NCBI RefSeq assembly: GCF_003129565.1
Contig: NZ_QETF01000012.1
Location: forward strand, 21,671 to 85,670
DNA: 64,000 bases
Direction of reading: 5' to 3'
Source: Salibaculum griseiflavum
GTDB taxonomy: Bacteria > Pseudomonadota > Alphaproteobacteria > Rhodobacterales > Rhodobacteraceae
Positions 8,619 through 17,602 of the stretch are shown here, piece by piece. Positions within the stretch are counted from its first letter, which is position 1. Each line of letters starts with the position of its first letter. The notes below the pieces were generated by a model. That model was given only the letters and a program-made list of their open reading frames with translations. It ran no database searches and was not told the origin of the DNA. The position numbers and the translations under genes were made by a program.

Positions 8619-8720
8619 CGGTCCCCCCGTATCGGTCCTCGGGGCTTATAGTTGCGCCCCGGCGCGGGGGCAAGCGCGGCATGGCTTTTGCCCGGTCAAG
8701 CCAAGGGGTAGGGTAACGCC

Positions 8721-9527
8721 ATGGAATCGGCACTGGACTACTGGACGGCGAAGGCGCTTCTCGACTGGCAAGTCGAGATGGGCGTCGATGAGGCCATTCA
8801 GGACGCCCCGATCAACCGCTACGATTTGCCGGACAAACCGCCGAAAGCCACGGCTTCGCCGCAAGCGCCGGCGCCCAGAGACCCTGCCAGTGCGCCCGCC
8901 GCACCAGCTGCCGCACCCGGTCCCGAGGATGCCGTCGCCGCCGCGCGGCAGGCCGCCCGCGCCGCGCAGGATCTCGACGGGCTGCGCGCGGCGCTCGCCG
9001 CCTACGAGCACTGCGACCTGAAGGCCGGGGCGCGCAATCTCGTGTTCGCGGATGGCATTGCCGGCGCGCCGGTAATGATCCTAGGCGAGGCGCCGGGCCG
9101 GGACGAGGATCGCGAGGGGCGTCCCTTCGTGGGGCGCGCCGGGCAGTTGCTGGACAAGATGCTGGCCGCCATCGATATGGGCCGCGCCCGAGAAGACGCC
9201 CCAGTCTACATCTCGAACGTGCTGCCCTGGCGGCCACCGCAGAACCGCACCCCGGAAAAGGCCGAGATCGCCATGATGCTGCCCTTCGTGGAACGCCATA
9301 TCCAGCTGGCCGCACCGAAGCTGCTGGTTCTCATGGGCAACACACCCTGCCAGGCCTTGCTGGGCCGGTCGGGCATCACACGGATGCGCGGACAGTGGGC
9401 AGAGGCGCTGGCCCTGCCTGTCTTGCCCATGTTCCACCCGGCCTACCTGCTGCGCACCCCCGCGGCAAAGCGCGAGGCCTGGGCGGATTTGCTGGCGCTC
9501 AAGGCCAAACTGAAGGAACTGGCATGA
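8721..9527 (+). CDS. uracil-DNA glycosylase, family 4-like, lacking the usual Fe-S cysteines
   Basis: Removes uracil from DNA at the start of base excision repair. After a low-complexity Ala/Pro linker (residues about 38-75), the catalytic fold begins at CDLKAGARNLVFADG. Family motifs follow: GEAPGRDEDREGRPFVGRAG, YISNVLPWRPPQNR, and MFHPAYLLRTPAAKREAW near the C-terminus. Only two cysteines are present (EHCDLK and NTPCQALL), whereas iron-sulfur family 4 enzymes have four. This one therefore probably belongs to the cluster-free branch known from alphaproteobacteria. 268 aa. Its stop overlaps the moaB start. Confidence 0.88.
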   Translation: MESALDYWTAKALLDWQVEMGVDEAIQDAPINRYDLPDKPPKATASPQAPAPRDPASAPAAPAAAPGPEDAVAAARQAARAAQDLDGLRAALAAYEHCDLKAGARNLVFADGIAGAPVMILGEAPGRDEDREGRPFVGRAGQLLDKMLAAIDMGRAREDAPVYISNVLPWRPPQNRTPEKAEIAMMLPFVERHIQLAAPKLLVLMGNTPCQALLGRSGITRMRGQWAEALALPVLPMFHPAYLLRTPAAKREAWADLLALKAKLKELA

Positions 9528-10066
9528 CCCGCATTGACGAGACCCGCGATTTCATCCCCGTCCGCATCGCCATTCTCACCGTCAGCGACACGCGATCGTT
9601 GGAGGAGGACCGATCGGGGCAGACGCTGGTGGACCGGCTCGAAGCGGCCGGTCACGTTCTGGCCGACCGGATGATCGTGCGCGACGAACGCGACGCGATC
9701 CGCGCGCAATTGCAGGAATGGATCGACAGTGCGGAGGTCGATGTCGTCATTTCCACCGGCGGCACCGGCCTGACCGGGCGCGACGTGACGGTCGAGGCCC
9801 ATCGCGATGTCTATGAAAAGGAAATCGATGCTTTCGGCACGGTCTTCACCATGGTTTCGATGCAGAAAATCGGCACCAGCGCGATCCAGTCCCGCGCCAC
9901 CGGCGGCGTGGCGGGGGGCACCTACCTTTTCGCCCTGCCCGGCAGCACCGGTGCCTGCAAGGATGCCTGGGACGAGATTCTGAAATACCAACTCGACTAC
10001 CGGCACATGCCCTGCAACTTCGTCGAGATTTTTCCGCGCCTTGACGAACACAAGCGACGGAAATGA
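9524..10066 (+). CDS. moaB: molybdenum cofactor biosynthesis protein B
   Basis: MoaB/Mog-fold protein (180 aa) that adenylates molybdopterin. The ATG at 9524 overlaps the stop of the glycosylase gene (ATGA). Conserved features are IAILTVSDTRSLEEDRSG near the N-terminus and the nucleotide-binding VVISTGGTGLTGRD (about residues 74-87), then GGTYLFALPGSTGACKDAW. Other cofactor genes (mobA, moaE, moaD) lie elsewhere in this window rather than alongside. Confidence 0.92.
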   Translation: MTRIDETRDFIPVRIAILTVSDTRSLEEDRSGQTLVDRLEAAGHVLADRMIVRDERDAIRAQLQEWIDSAEVDVVISTGGTGLTGRDVTVEAHRDVYEKEIDAFGTVFTMVSMQKIGTSAIQSRATGGVAGGTYLFALPGSTGACKDAWDEILKYQLDYRHMPCNFVEIFPRLDEHKRRK

Positions 10067-10194
10067 CAGCTGCGCGCGTAGGACGGACAATGGCCTTCAC
10101 GTGATCGGGTACACGTCCGGGGGCGTAGAAGTATAACAACGGACCGTCTGGGCCAGCAGGGCTTGCGTCGGGCATTTGATCAAAGAGGTTGCAC

Positions 10195-11655
10195 ATGCAG
10201 TTCCTTCGCCGAAGCCTTGTGGGCATTTTCCTGCTGGCGATCACGCTGGCCCTGTTCGCCTGGGCGGGAAACACGGTTCGCCTGGCGGTCCAGGAACGCA
10301 TGAATGCCGAGCCGCGCAGCTTCGAGCAGCGCGAACGCGTGCTGTCGGTCAACGTGGTCGAGGTGCAGCCGCAGACCATCGCGCCCGATCTGACCCTTTT
10401 CGGGGAGCTGGAAAGCGCCCGGACACTGGACCTGCGGGCCGTGGTCGGCGGCACGGTTCTGGAGGTCTCGGAGAATTTCAGAGATGGCGGACGAGTCGAG
10501 GCGGGCGAATTGCTGGTGCGGATCGACCCGCGCGATGCTCAGGCGGCGTTGAACCGCACCCGCGCCAACCTGCAGGATTCCCAGGCCGAGCTGCGCGATG
10601 CCGAACGCGCCCTGACCCTGGCCAGCGACGAACTGGCCGCCGCCGAGGACCAGGCCGACCTGCGCCGCCGGGCACTGGCCCGGCAGGTGGACCTGGCCGA
10701 TCGCGGTGTCGGCACCGCGGCTGCGGTCGAGAATGCCGAACTGGCCGCATCCAGCGCCGAACAAGCCGTGCTGTCGCGCCGTCAGGCCCTGGCGCAAGCA
10801 GAGGCACGCGTGGACCAGGCCCGCACCCGCCTCGCTCGCACCGAGATCGACCTCGACGATGCCGAACGGACGTTGGCCGATACGGAAATCCACGCCGCTT
10901 TTGCCGGATCATTGGCCGAGGTCGCGGCCTCTCCGGGTATCCGGGTCACCGCGAACGAGCGGCTGGGCCAGTTGATCGACCCCGACCAACTGGACGTCTC
11001 GTTTCGCCTGTCGACCTCGCAATACGCCCGGCTGCTCGAATCCGACGGCACGGTCATCGGCGCGCCGGTCACGGTCTCGCTGGCAGTCGAGGGGCTGAAC
11101 CTGACCGCGCAGGGCAGCGTCTCTCGCGAGAGCGCGCTGGTCGGCGAAGGGCAGACCGGCCGCGTCCTGTTCGCGCGGCTGGACAATACGGCCGGCATGA
11201 GACCGGGCGATTTCGTCACGGTCACCGTTACCGAACCGGCGCTTGATGGCGTGGCGCTGGTGCCAGCAACCGCTGTCGCCGCCGATGAAACGGTGCTTGT
11301 GTTGAACGAGGAAAACCGGCTGCGCGAGGCGCCCGTGACCCTGATGCGGCGCCAAGGCGATGACGTGATAATTCGCGCCCCGGACCTGGCTGGACAACGC
11401 ATCGTGGCCGAACGCTCACCGTTGCTGGGGGCCGGTATTGCCGTGCAGCCGCTCAACCTTGATGAACAGCGCTCGGCTGCACCGGCCGAACCGCAGGTCA
11501 TATCGCTGGACCCCGAGCGACGCGCCCGACTGGTGGCCTTTGTCGAAGGCAGCCAGATGCCCGACGAGGCCAAGGCCCGCGTGCTGTCGCAACTGGAACA
11601 GGACGAGGTGCCCGCCGATGTCGTGACCCGTCTTGAAACCCGGATGGGGGGCTGA
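10195..11655 (+). CDS. RND efflux periplasmic adaptor (HlyD/MFP family)
   Basis: Membrane-fusion protein linking an inner-membrane RND pump to the outer membrane. I chose ATG 10195, six bases after AAAGAGG (10182-10188); a TTG two codons upstream is less likely. An N-terminal hydrophobic anchor (about residues 6-25) is followed by a lipoyl-like half (LFGELESARTLDLRAVVGGT), a long alpha-helical hairpin rich in Ala/Glu/Arg (about 115-220), the second lipoyl half, and beta-barrel domains. A C-terminal extension continues past the barrel. The pump gene starts three bases downstream. No outer-membrane factor is visible nearby. Confidence 0.9.
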   Translation: MQFLRRSLVGIFLLAITLALFAWAGNTVRLAVQERMNAEPRSFEQRERVLSVNVVEVQPQTIAPDLTLFGELESARTLDLRAVVGGTVLEVSENFRDGGRVEAGELLVRIDPRDAQAALNRTRANLQDSQAELRDAERALTLASDELAAAEDQADLRRRALARQVDLADRGVGTAAAVENAELAASSAEQAVLSRRQALAQAEARVDQARTRLARTEIDLDDAERTLADTEIHAAFAGSLAEVAASPGIRVTANERLGQLIDPDQLDVSFRLSTSQYARLLESDGTVIGAPVTVSLAVEGLNLTAQGSVSRESALVGEGQTGRVLFARLDNTAGMRPGDFVTVTVTEPALDGVALVPATAVAADETVLVLNEENRLREAPVTLMRRQGDDVIIRAPDLAGQRIVAERSPLLGAGIAVQPLNLDEQRSAAPAEPQVISLDPERRARLVAFVEGSQMPDEAKARVLSQLEQDEVPADVVTRLETRMGG

Positions 11656-11658
11656 CGC

Positions 11659-14600
11659 ATGGGCACTGGCATCCTGTCCTATTTCACCCGCCATGCAACG
11701 CTGGCGAACCTGTTGCTCGTGCTGCTACTGGCCGCCGGTATCTTTTCCTATCCCAAGATGCGGGCTCAGTTCTTTCCTGACGTGATCGTCGATACCGTTT
11801 CAGTCTCGGTGCGCTGGGACGGTGCAGGCGCCGAGGATGTGGACGCCGCCATCGTCCAGCTCATGCAACCGGCCTTGATGGCCGTGGAAGGCGTCAGTGA
11901 AACCAGCGCCACCTCGCGCGAGGGCAGCGCCCGTATCACGCTGGAATTCGAACCGGGCTACGACATGGCCAAGGCCACCGAGGATACACAGCTGGCCGTG
12001 GACACGATCAGCAACCTGCCCGAGGACGCCGAAGACCCCGAGGTGCGCCGCGGCAGCTGGTCGGACCGGGTCACGGACGTGGTCATCACCGGCCCGGTTG
12101 GCGTCGATCAGCTGGGCCGTTTCGCCGATGAACTGGTCACTCGGCTTTTTGCCGAAGGCGTAACCGGCACGACCATTCGCGGTGTCGCCGCACCCTCCAC
12201 GATCGTCGAAGTGCCGTCCCTGTCACTGATCCGCCATGACGTCACCATGGCCCAGATCGCCGACGCCATCGCCGAAGAGGTCAGCACGGACCCCGCCGGT
12301 GACGTCTCGAGCTCGGCTCGGGTGCGCACGGGCGTGGCCAAGCGCAGCGCCGACGAGATCGCGGGGATCGTCCTGCGTTCCAATCCCGACGGCAGCACGC
12401 TCACGATTGGCGATGTCGCCAGCGTCCAGGTCGAGGGTGTGGACCGCGAACGCGCCTATTTCGTGGGGGATGACCCGGCGATCACCATTCGCGTGGATCG
12501 CTCGGCCCGGGGCGACGCCATCGAAATCCAGGAAACGGTCGAAGAGGTCGCCGCCGCCATGCAGGCCACGCTGCCCCAGGACGTCAGCATCGACCTGATC
12601 CGCGCCCGCGCCGATTACATCACCGGACGCCTCGACATTCTCTATAGCAACGGGCTGCTGGGGTTGGGGCTTGTCGTCGGGCTGCTGTTCCTGTTCCTCA
12701 ACGCACGCACGGCCTTCTGGGTCGCCGCCGGTATTCCGGTGGCCATGTCCGCGGCCATCGCGCTGATGCTGCTCGCGGGGCTGACGATCAACATGATCTC
12801 GCTGTTCGCACTGATCATCACCTTGGGCATCGTGGTCGACGACGCGATCGTCGTGGGCGAACATGCCGATGCGCGCTATCGGATGGGCGAACCCCCGGCC
12901 CTGGCTGCCGAGAATGCCGCGAAACGCATGTTCCAGCCGGTCTTTTCGGCCACGCTGACCACGATCATCGCCTTCATGGGCCTGATTGCCATTGGCGGGG
13001 GCTTCGGCAACCTGATCGCCGATATTCCCTTCACGGTGATCGTTGTGCTGGCTGCCTCGCTTGTCGAGTGTTTCCTGATCCTGCCGCACCACATGTACAA
13101 GTCGCTGGAGAAATCCTCGGACACCGCGTGGTATGATCTGCCTTCGCGCGTGGTGAACCGGGGGTTCGTGTGGATACGCCACAATGTCTTCCGCCCGCTG
13201 ATGGCCGGGGTCATATGGGCGCGCTACCCGGTCATCGCCGGTGTCGTGGTTATCCTCGCCAGCCAGGCGGCGCTTTTCGTCAAGGGCGACGTGCAATGGC
13301 GGTTCTTCAACGCGCCCGAGCAGGGGTCGGTCACCGGGAATTTTGCCATGCTGCCCGGCGCCACGCGCGAAGACACGCTGGAAATGATGCGCCGGATGCA
13401 GGAGTCGACCGAAGAGCTCGGCCGCGAATACGAAGCCGAATACGGCGTCAACCCGCTGGACTACGTGATCGCCGAGATCGGCGGCAATGCGGGTCGGGGG
13501 CTGTCGGGGGCCGATACCAAGGATGCCGACCAGCTGGGCTCGATCTCGATCGAACTGATCGACGCGGATCTGCGGCCGTTTTCCAGCTTTGCCTTCGTGG
13601 CCGACCTTCAGGACCGCGTCAGCCGCCATCCGATGGTGGAAACCGTCAGCTTCCGATCCTGGGCCAGCGGCCCCGGTGGCGACGATATCGACATCCAGCT
13701 TTACGGCGCAGACTCCGAAACTCTCAAATCCGCCGCCGAGGCGCTGAAGGCGGAATTGGGGCAATTCCCCGAGGTTTCGGCGGTCGAGGACAGCCTGTCC
13801 TACGACAAGGAGGAACTGGTTCTGGATCTGACACCGCAAGGGCAGGCCCTGGGTTTCACCATCGACGGGCTGGGCCGGGTCCTGCGCAACCGTCTTGGCG
13901 GGATCGAGGCGGCGACCTACCCGCTGGGCGCACGCAGCGCCGAGATCCGCGTTGAACTACCCGCCGGCGAATTGACGGCCGATTTCCTTGATCGCACCCA
14001 GATGCGCAGCCCCGAAGGCATCTATGTGCCCCTGGCCGATATCGTCACGGTGGACACCCGCACCGGCTTCTCCACGGTCAACCGCGAAAACGGCGTCCAG
14101 CTGATCACCGTGAGTGGCGACCTGACCGACGATGACGCGGAACGCGCCGCCGAGATCACCCGCATTATCCAGGAGCGTATCCTGCCGGACGTGCAGGCAC
14201 GCTACAACGTGGACACGTCCCTCTCCGGGCTGGCCGAGCAGGAAAACGAATTCCTCAATGACGCTCGCAACGGACTGATCCTGACGCTGACCGGGATATT
14301 CCTGACCCTGGCCTGGATCTTCTCCAGCTGGACCCGGCCGCTTATCGTTATGGCGATCATCCCGTTCGGCCTGGTGGGTACGATCTATGGCCATTACCAA
14401 TGGGGTGTGCCGCTGAGCATGTTCACCGTCGTCGGCCTGCTGGGCATGACAGGGATCATCATCAACGATTCCATCGTGCTGGTGACGACGATCGACGAAC
14501 ACGCCAAGACGCGCGGCATCATTCCGGCGATCATCGACGGGGCCTGCGACCGCCTGCGGCCCGTCCTTCTGACCACGCTGACGACCGTGCTGGGCCTGAT

Positions 14601-15039
14601 GCCGCTGCTCTACGAAGGCTCCAGCCAGGCAGAGTTCCTCAAGCCCACGGTCATCACCCTGGTCTACGGGCTTGGCTTTGGCATGGTCCTGGTGCTGATC
14701 GTGGTGCCGGCCCTGCTGGCCATCCAGGAGGACGTGGGCAACCAGGTGCGCGCGGCCAAGCGTGGTCTGCGCGCGCGGCCCGGGGCCATCCGCTGGCCCA
14801 ACTGGGTCGGTGCGGGCGGGGCCGCCGCGATCTTTGCCGCATTGGTGGTGCCGGTTCTGGCCACTGGTCAGGCGCTCGGCCCGGTGGCCGCCGCCCTGCC
14901 GATGCTGAACGGCGCGGCGATGGCAATCGCCGGGTTCGCGGGCCTGACGCTGGTCTGGCTTATCCTGGTCTATGTGCTGACGGGGCTTTTCTGGGCCCTG
15001 CGCGGCGGCGGGCCGGATCAGTCGGCAGTGCAGCCCTGA
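11659..15039 (+). CDS. RND family efflux permease (AcrB-like)
   Basis: 1126-residue proton-driven pump with the duplicated RND layout: an N-terminal helix (LLLVLLLAAGIFSYPKMRAQ), a large periplasmic loop, a six-helix block with IVVDDAIVVGEHADARYRMG (helix 4 Asp pair), a second periplasmic loop, and a second helix block including GLLGMTGIIINDSIVLV. The last 70-80 residues add two further hydrophobic stretches not usual for the family. The gene runs 22 bases into the end of the convergent DsbD-like gene. Substrate cannot be inferred. Confidence 0.92.
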   Translation: MGTGILSYFTRHATLANLLLVLLLAAGIFSYPKMRAQFFPDVIVDTVSVSVRWDGAGAEDVDAAIVQLMQPALMAVEGVSETSATSREGSARITLEFEPGYDMAKATEDTQLAVDTISNLPEDAEDPEVRRGSWSDRVTDVVITGPVGVDQLGRFADELVTRLFAEGVTGTTIRGVAAPSTIVEVPSLSLIRHDVTMAQIADAIAEEVSTDPAGDVSSSARVRTGVAKRSADEIAGIVLRSNPDGSTLTIGDVASVQVEGVDRERAYFVGDDPAITIRVDRSARGDAIEIQETVEEVAAAMQATLPQDVSIDLIRARADYITGRLDILYSNGLLGLGLVVGLLFLFLNARTAFWVAAGIPVAMSAAIALMLLAGLTINMISLFALIITLGIVVDDAIVVGEHADARYRMGEPPALAAENAAKRMFQPVFSATLTTIIAFMGLIAIGGGFGNLIADIPFTVIVVLAASLVECFLILPHHMYKSLEKSSDTAWYDLPSRVVNRGFVWIRHNVFRPLMAGVIWARYPVIAGVVVILASQAALFVKGDVQWRFFNAPEQGSVTGNFAMLPGATREDTLEMMRRMQESTEELGREYEAEYGVNPLDYVIAEIGGNAGRGLSGADTKDADQLGSISIELIDADLRPFSSFAFVADLQDRVSRHPMVETVSFRSWASGPGGDDIDIQLYGADSETLKSAAEALKAELGQFPEVSAVEDSLSYDKEELVLDLTPQGQALGFTIDGLGRVLRNRLGGIEAATYPLGARSAEIRVELPAGELTADFLDRTQMRSPEGIYVPLADIVTVDTRTGFSTVNRENGVQLITVSGDLTDDDAERAAEITRIIQERILPDVQARYNVDTSLSGLAEQENEFLNDARNGLILTLTGIFLTLAWIFSSWTRPLIVMAIIPFGLVGTIYGHYQWGVPLSMFTVVGLLGMTGIIINDSIVLVTTIDEHAKTRGIIPAIIDGACDRLRPVLLTTLTTVLGLMPLLYEGSSQAEFLKPTVITLVYGLGFGMVLVLIVVPALLAIQEDVGNQVRAAKRGLRARPGAIRWPNWVGAGGAAAIFAALVVPVLATGQALGPVAAALPMLNGAAMAIAGFAGLTLVWLILVYVLTGLFWALRGGGPDQSAVQP

Positions 15040-15818
15040 ATATCCACCGCTGTGCCGCCACCGAACACGGTGACACGGACATCGGACCGGTCCAGCCCGA
15101 ACGCCCCGCCCGAGACATGCACCATGTCGGCGCTGGCGATCAGGGTCCGACCGTCGCGCCGGGTTTCGGGTTCCGACACCCAGATATCGGGTGTGCCAGC
15201 CTCGATCACGACCTCTTCGCTATCCCCCAGGGACGGCATGTCGATATGCGCGGTCAGCCCGATGCCATCCGCGGTCGGATCGAGCGTGCAGCGCGCCGCG
15301 CTTACCCCGCCCTCGGCTGCCGTGCGGGGTCGGTCCAGAAGCGCGGCGGCGATGTGCGCGTCGCGCCGGTCCGCATCCGGCAACACCACGTCGAAGTCCA
15401 GCTGAACCGGCACGCAGATATCCTCGCACACGCCCAATTGCACCGCGGCCATCACCTGCGCGGGTCCGCTGGCCTCGGACAGGTCGAATTCCATCGGGAT
15501 CACCACCCTGTCGCTATAGACGATGGACCGCATGCCGTTGGACCATGACAGCTCCGGCACGGGCCAGTGAAAGGCCACGGTCTCGATATTGCGCGATCCC
15601 GACCAATCGAAGAGCGGCGGAATGCCGGCATCGCCGGGCGCACGCCAGTAGGTCTTCCAACCCTCGGCCAGGGTAATCTCCAGCCCGGCCATGTGGTGCC
15701 CGTTCTCCATCCGCCAGCCCGGCAACACACGCAGCTCGACCACGTCCTCGATGGGATTGGCCCAAAGCGGAACGGCCATCACGGCCAGCGGAAGAAGCGG
15801 GAACGCCAAACGGATCAT
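15018..15818 (-). CDS. periplasmic DsbD-domain (thiol-disulfide) protein
   Basis: 266 aa from ATG 15818, which places a clear signal peptide (MIRLAFPLLPLAVMAVPLWA) at the N-terminus; longer in-frame extension upstream is not signal-like. The mature part resembles the N-terminal domain of DsbD/ScsB: EGWKTYWRAPGDAGIPP, then the redox pair in LGVCEDICVP (CxxxC), and a GCTAD end. It lacks the membrane and thioredoxin domains, so it must depend on other electron donors. Convergent with, and overlapping, the RND gene by 22 bases. Confidence 0.82.
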   Translation of the reverse strand: MIRLAFPLLPLAVMAVPLWANPIEDVVELRVLPGWRMENGHHMAGLEITLAEGWKTYWRAPGDAGIPPLFDWSGSRNIETVAFHWPVPELSWSNGMRSIVYSDRVVIPMEFDLSEASGPAQVMAAVQLGVCEDICVPVQLDFDVVLPDADRRDAHIAAALLDRPRTAAEGGVSAARCTLDPTADGIGLTAHIDMPSLGDSEEVVIEAGTPDIWVSEPETRRDGRTLIASADMVHVSGGAFGLDRSDVRVTVFGGGTAVDIQGCTAD

Positions 15819-15921
15819 TCGTTCTAGATACGCAAGACCCGGCAAATGAAAAGTCACGTTTGGGTCAATCAGCGGTGACCCGGCCCTTGCACGTGGCGCG
15901 GCTGCACCACATGATCGGATC

Positions 15922-16488
15922 ATGGAAACCGCGCCCAGTGACCTGACCGGACAGCTACTGATCGCCATGCCCGGCATGGGCGATCCTAGATTCGCCAATT
16001 CGGTGGTTTTCGTGTGCGCCTATTCGCGTGACGGGGCCATGGGGCTGATCGTCAACAAGCCCGCGCCCGAGATTCGTTTTGCCGAGCTTCTGCAACAGTT
16101 GGAAATCGAGGGGGCGAACCCGCCGGACGTGCGGGTGCATTTCGGTGGGCCGGTGGAAACCGCGCGGGGCTTCGTGCTCCATTCCGACGATTTCACCTCG
16201 CAAGAGGGAACAATCACGGTGGGCGGCGGCGTCGCCATGACCGCCACGCTGGACGTGATCGAATCGCTCGCAAGGGGTGACGGGCCACGTCGCAGCCTGC
16301 TTGCCCTGGGTTATGCCGGCTGGGGGCCGGGGCAACTGGAGTCGGAAATCGCCCAGAACGGATGGCTGACCGTTTCGGCCTCGGACGACATCCTGTTCGG
16401 GCGCGCCAACGAGCACAAGTGGACCGCCGCATTGAAGCGCCTTGGGGTCGATCCACTGACCCTGTCGGACACCGCCGGTCACGCCTAG
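15922..16488 (+). CDS. YqgE/AlgH family protein
   Basis: 188-residue cytosolic protein of a widespread family with no settled biochemical role. Conserved landmarks: LTGQLLIAMPGMGDPRF at the N-terminus, GAMGLIVNKPAP (about 36-47), VHFGGPVETARGFVLHS (about 73-89), and LGYAGWGPGQLESEI (about 131-145). Length is normal. Divergent from the DsbD-like gene; the intergenic stretch is 103 bases. Confidence 0.92.
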   Translation: METAPSDLTGQLLIAMPGMGDPRFANSVVFVCAYSRDGAMGLIVNKPAPEIRFAELLQQLEIEGANPPDVRVHFGGPVETARGFVLHSDDFTSQEGTITVGGGVAMTATLDVIESLARGDGPRRSLLALGYAGWGPGQLESEIAQNGWLTVSASDDILFGRANEHKWTAALKRLGVDPLTLSDTAGHA

Positions 16489-16533
16489 GGCGGCCGCCGG
16501 ACGCCCTGTTGGTGCCGCCTTTCGCGACCCGTC

Positions 16534-17490
16534 CTAACGGGGCGCGGCCGCCCGGCGCAGGCGGTCGTTGATCGCCCGGCCGAGCCCGGTCTCCGGGATC
16601 GGCGCCACCGCGATGCGGTCCGCGCCCATGTCGTTCATCTCATGCAGACGCGCGAACAGGCTCGCCGCCGCCTCGACAAGGTCGCCGCTGGCCGAAAGCG
16701 TCAGGTCACCGGCCACGTCGCCGAAACCAAGCATCGTTTCCCCCGGCTCTGCGGCGGTGGCATTCAGGCGCACCGCGCCTTTCGGCGCGTAGTGCGAGGC
16801 CAGTTGCCCCGGCGAAATCGGCTGTCCGGCCTCGCCGCCGATGGGCAAAGGCGCGCCCAGGCAGGCCTCAAGCGCCTCGACCGGGAGGCCCCCGGCGCGC
16901 AGCAGCACCGGATCCGGAAGAAATCCGACGATGGTGCTTTCGACACCCACCGCGCAGGGGCCGCCATCGACCACGGCGGCGATCCGGCCCGACAGGCCAT
17001 CAAGAACATGCGCCGCGCTGGTGGGGCTGACCTGCCCCGAAGGATTCGCCGAAGGCGCTGCCAGCGGCCCGGTGCGGCGCAGCAGGCCCTGTGCCAGCGG
17101 ATGCGCCGGCACCCGAACCGCCAGCGTTTCCAGCCCCGCCGTGACCAATGGCGAAATCCCCGAGGCCGGGCGGAGCGGCAGAACCAGCGTCAAGGCGCCG
17201 GGCCAGAAGGCCTCGGCCAGGCGTTCGGCATCCGGCGGCATCTCGACCAGCGCGCGGGCCTCGTCGAGACCGGCGACATGCACGATCAGCGGGTTGAAAC
17301 TGGGCCGCCCCTTGGCTTGATAAAGCCGCGCGACGGCCGCATCATCTGTCGCATCCACGGCCAGGCCGTAGACCGTCTCGGTCGGTATCGCCACCAGCCC
17401 GCCCGCCGCCAGCAAGGCAGCGGCCCGGTCCAGCCCGCTGCGGTCGGCGGCCAGGCGCTCGGTCTCTATCTCGGGCATATCAGCTGTCAT
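16534..17490 (-). CDS. tsaC: L-threonylcarbamoyladenylate synthase, two-domain Sua5 type
   Basis: Makes threonylcarbamoyl-AMP from threonine, bicarbonate and ATP for the t6A37 modification of ANN-decoding tRNAs. The YrdC domain is evident: GGLVAIPTETVYGLAVDA, KGRPSFNPLIVHV, and AAPSANPSGQVSPTSA. The extra C-terminal Sua5 domain (about residues 225-318) makes it longer than E. coli TsaC. Start chosen at ATG 17490; a TTG at 17514 and an ATG four codons further in (17478) are alternatives since no strong ribosome site decides. Confidence 0.9.
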   Translation of the reverse strand: MTADMPEIETERLAADRSGLDRAAALLAAGGLVAIPTETVYGLAVDATDDAAVARLYQAKGRPSFNPLIVHVAGLDEARALVEMPPDAERLAEAFWPGALTLVLPLRPASGISPLVTAGLETLAVRVPAHPLAQGLLRRTGPLAAPSANPSGQVSPTSAAHVLDGLSGRIAAVVDGGPCAVGVESTIVGFLPDPVLLRAGGLPVEALEACLGAPLPIGGEAGQPISPGQLASHYAPKGAVRLNATAAEPGETMLGFGDVAGDLTLSASGDLVEAAASLFARLHEMNDMGADRIAVAPIPETGLGRAINDRLRRAAAPR

Positions 17491-17602
17491 GACGTGGCGT
17501 TTCGGTTGCGACAAACCCCGCGCCAGCTAGCGTGAGGCGCGCGTTAGGGTGGGCTTACCCCTGCTCTTGCGCGAATCCAAGCACCATCGCCAAGAGGTCC
17601 AG

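Noticed and set aside
12223..13839. A 538-codon open frame on the minus strand
   Set aside because: Antisense to the RND pump; low-complexity His/Asp/Arg composition and no start signal.
16488..16553. GGGCGGCCGC / GCGGCCGCCC inverted repeats between yqgE and tsaC
   Set aside because: Stem arms are 46 bases apart and one arm lies within the end of tsaC; in such GC-rich DNA this is not convincing as a terminator.
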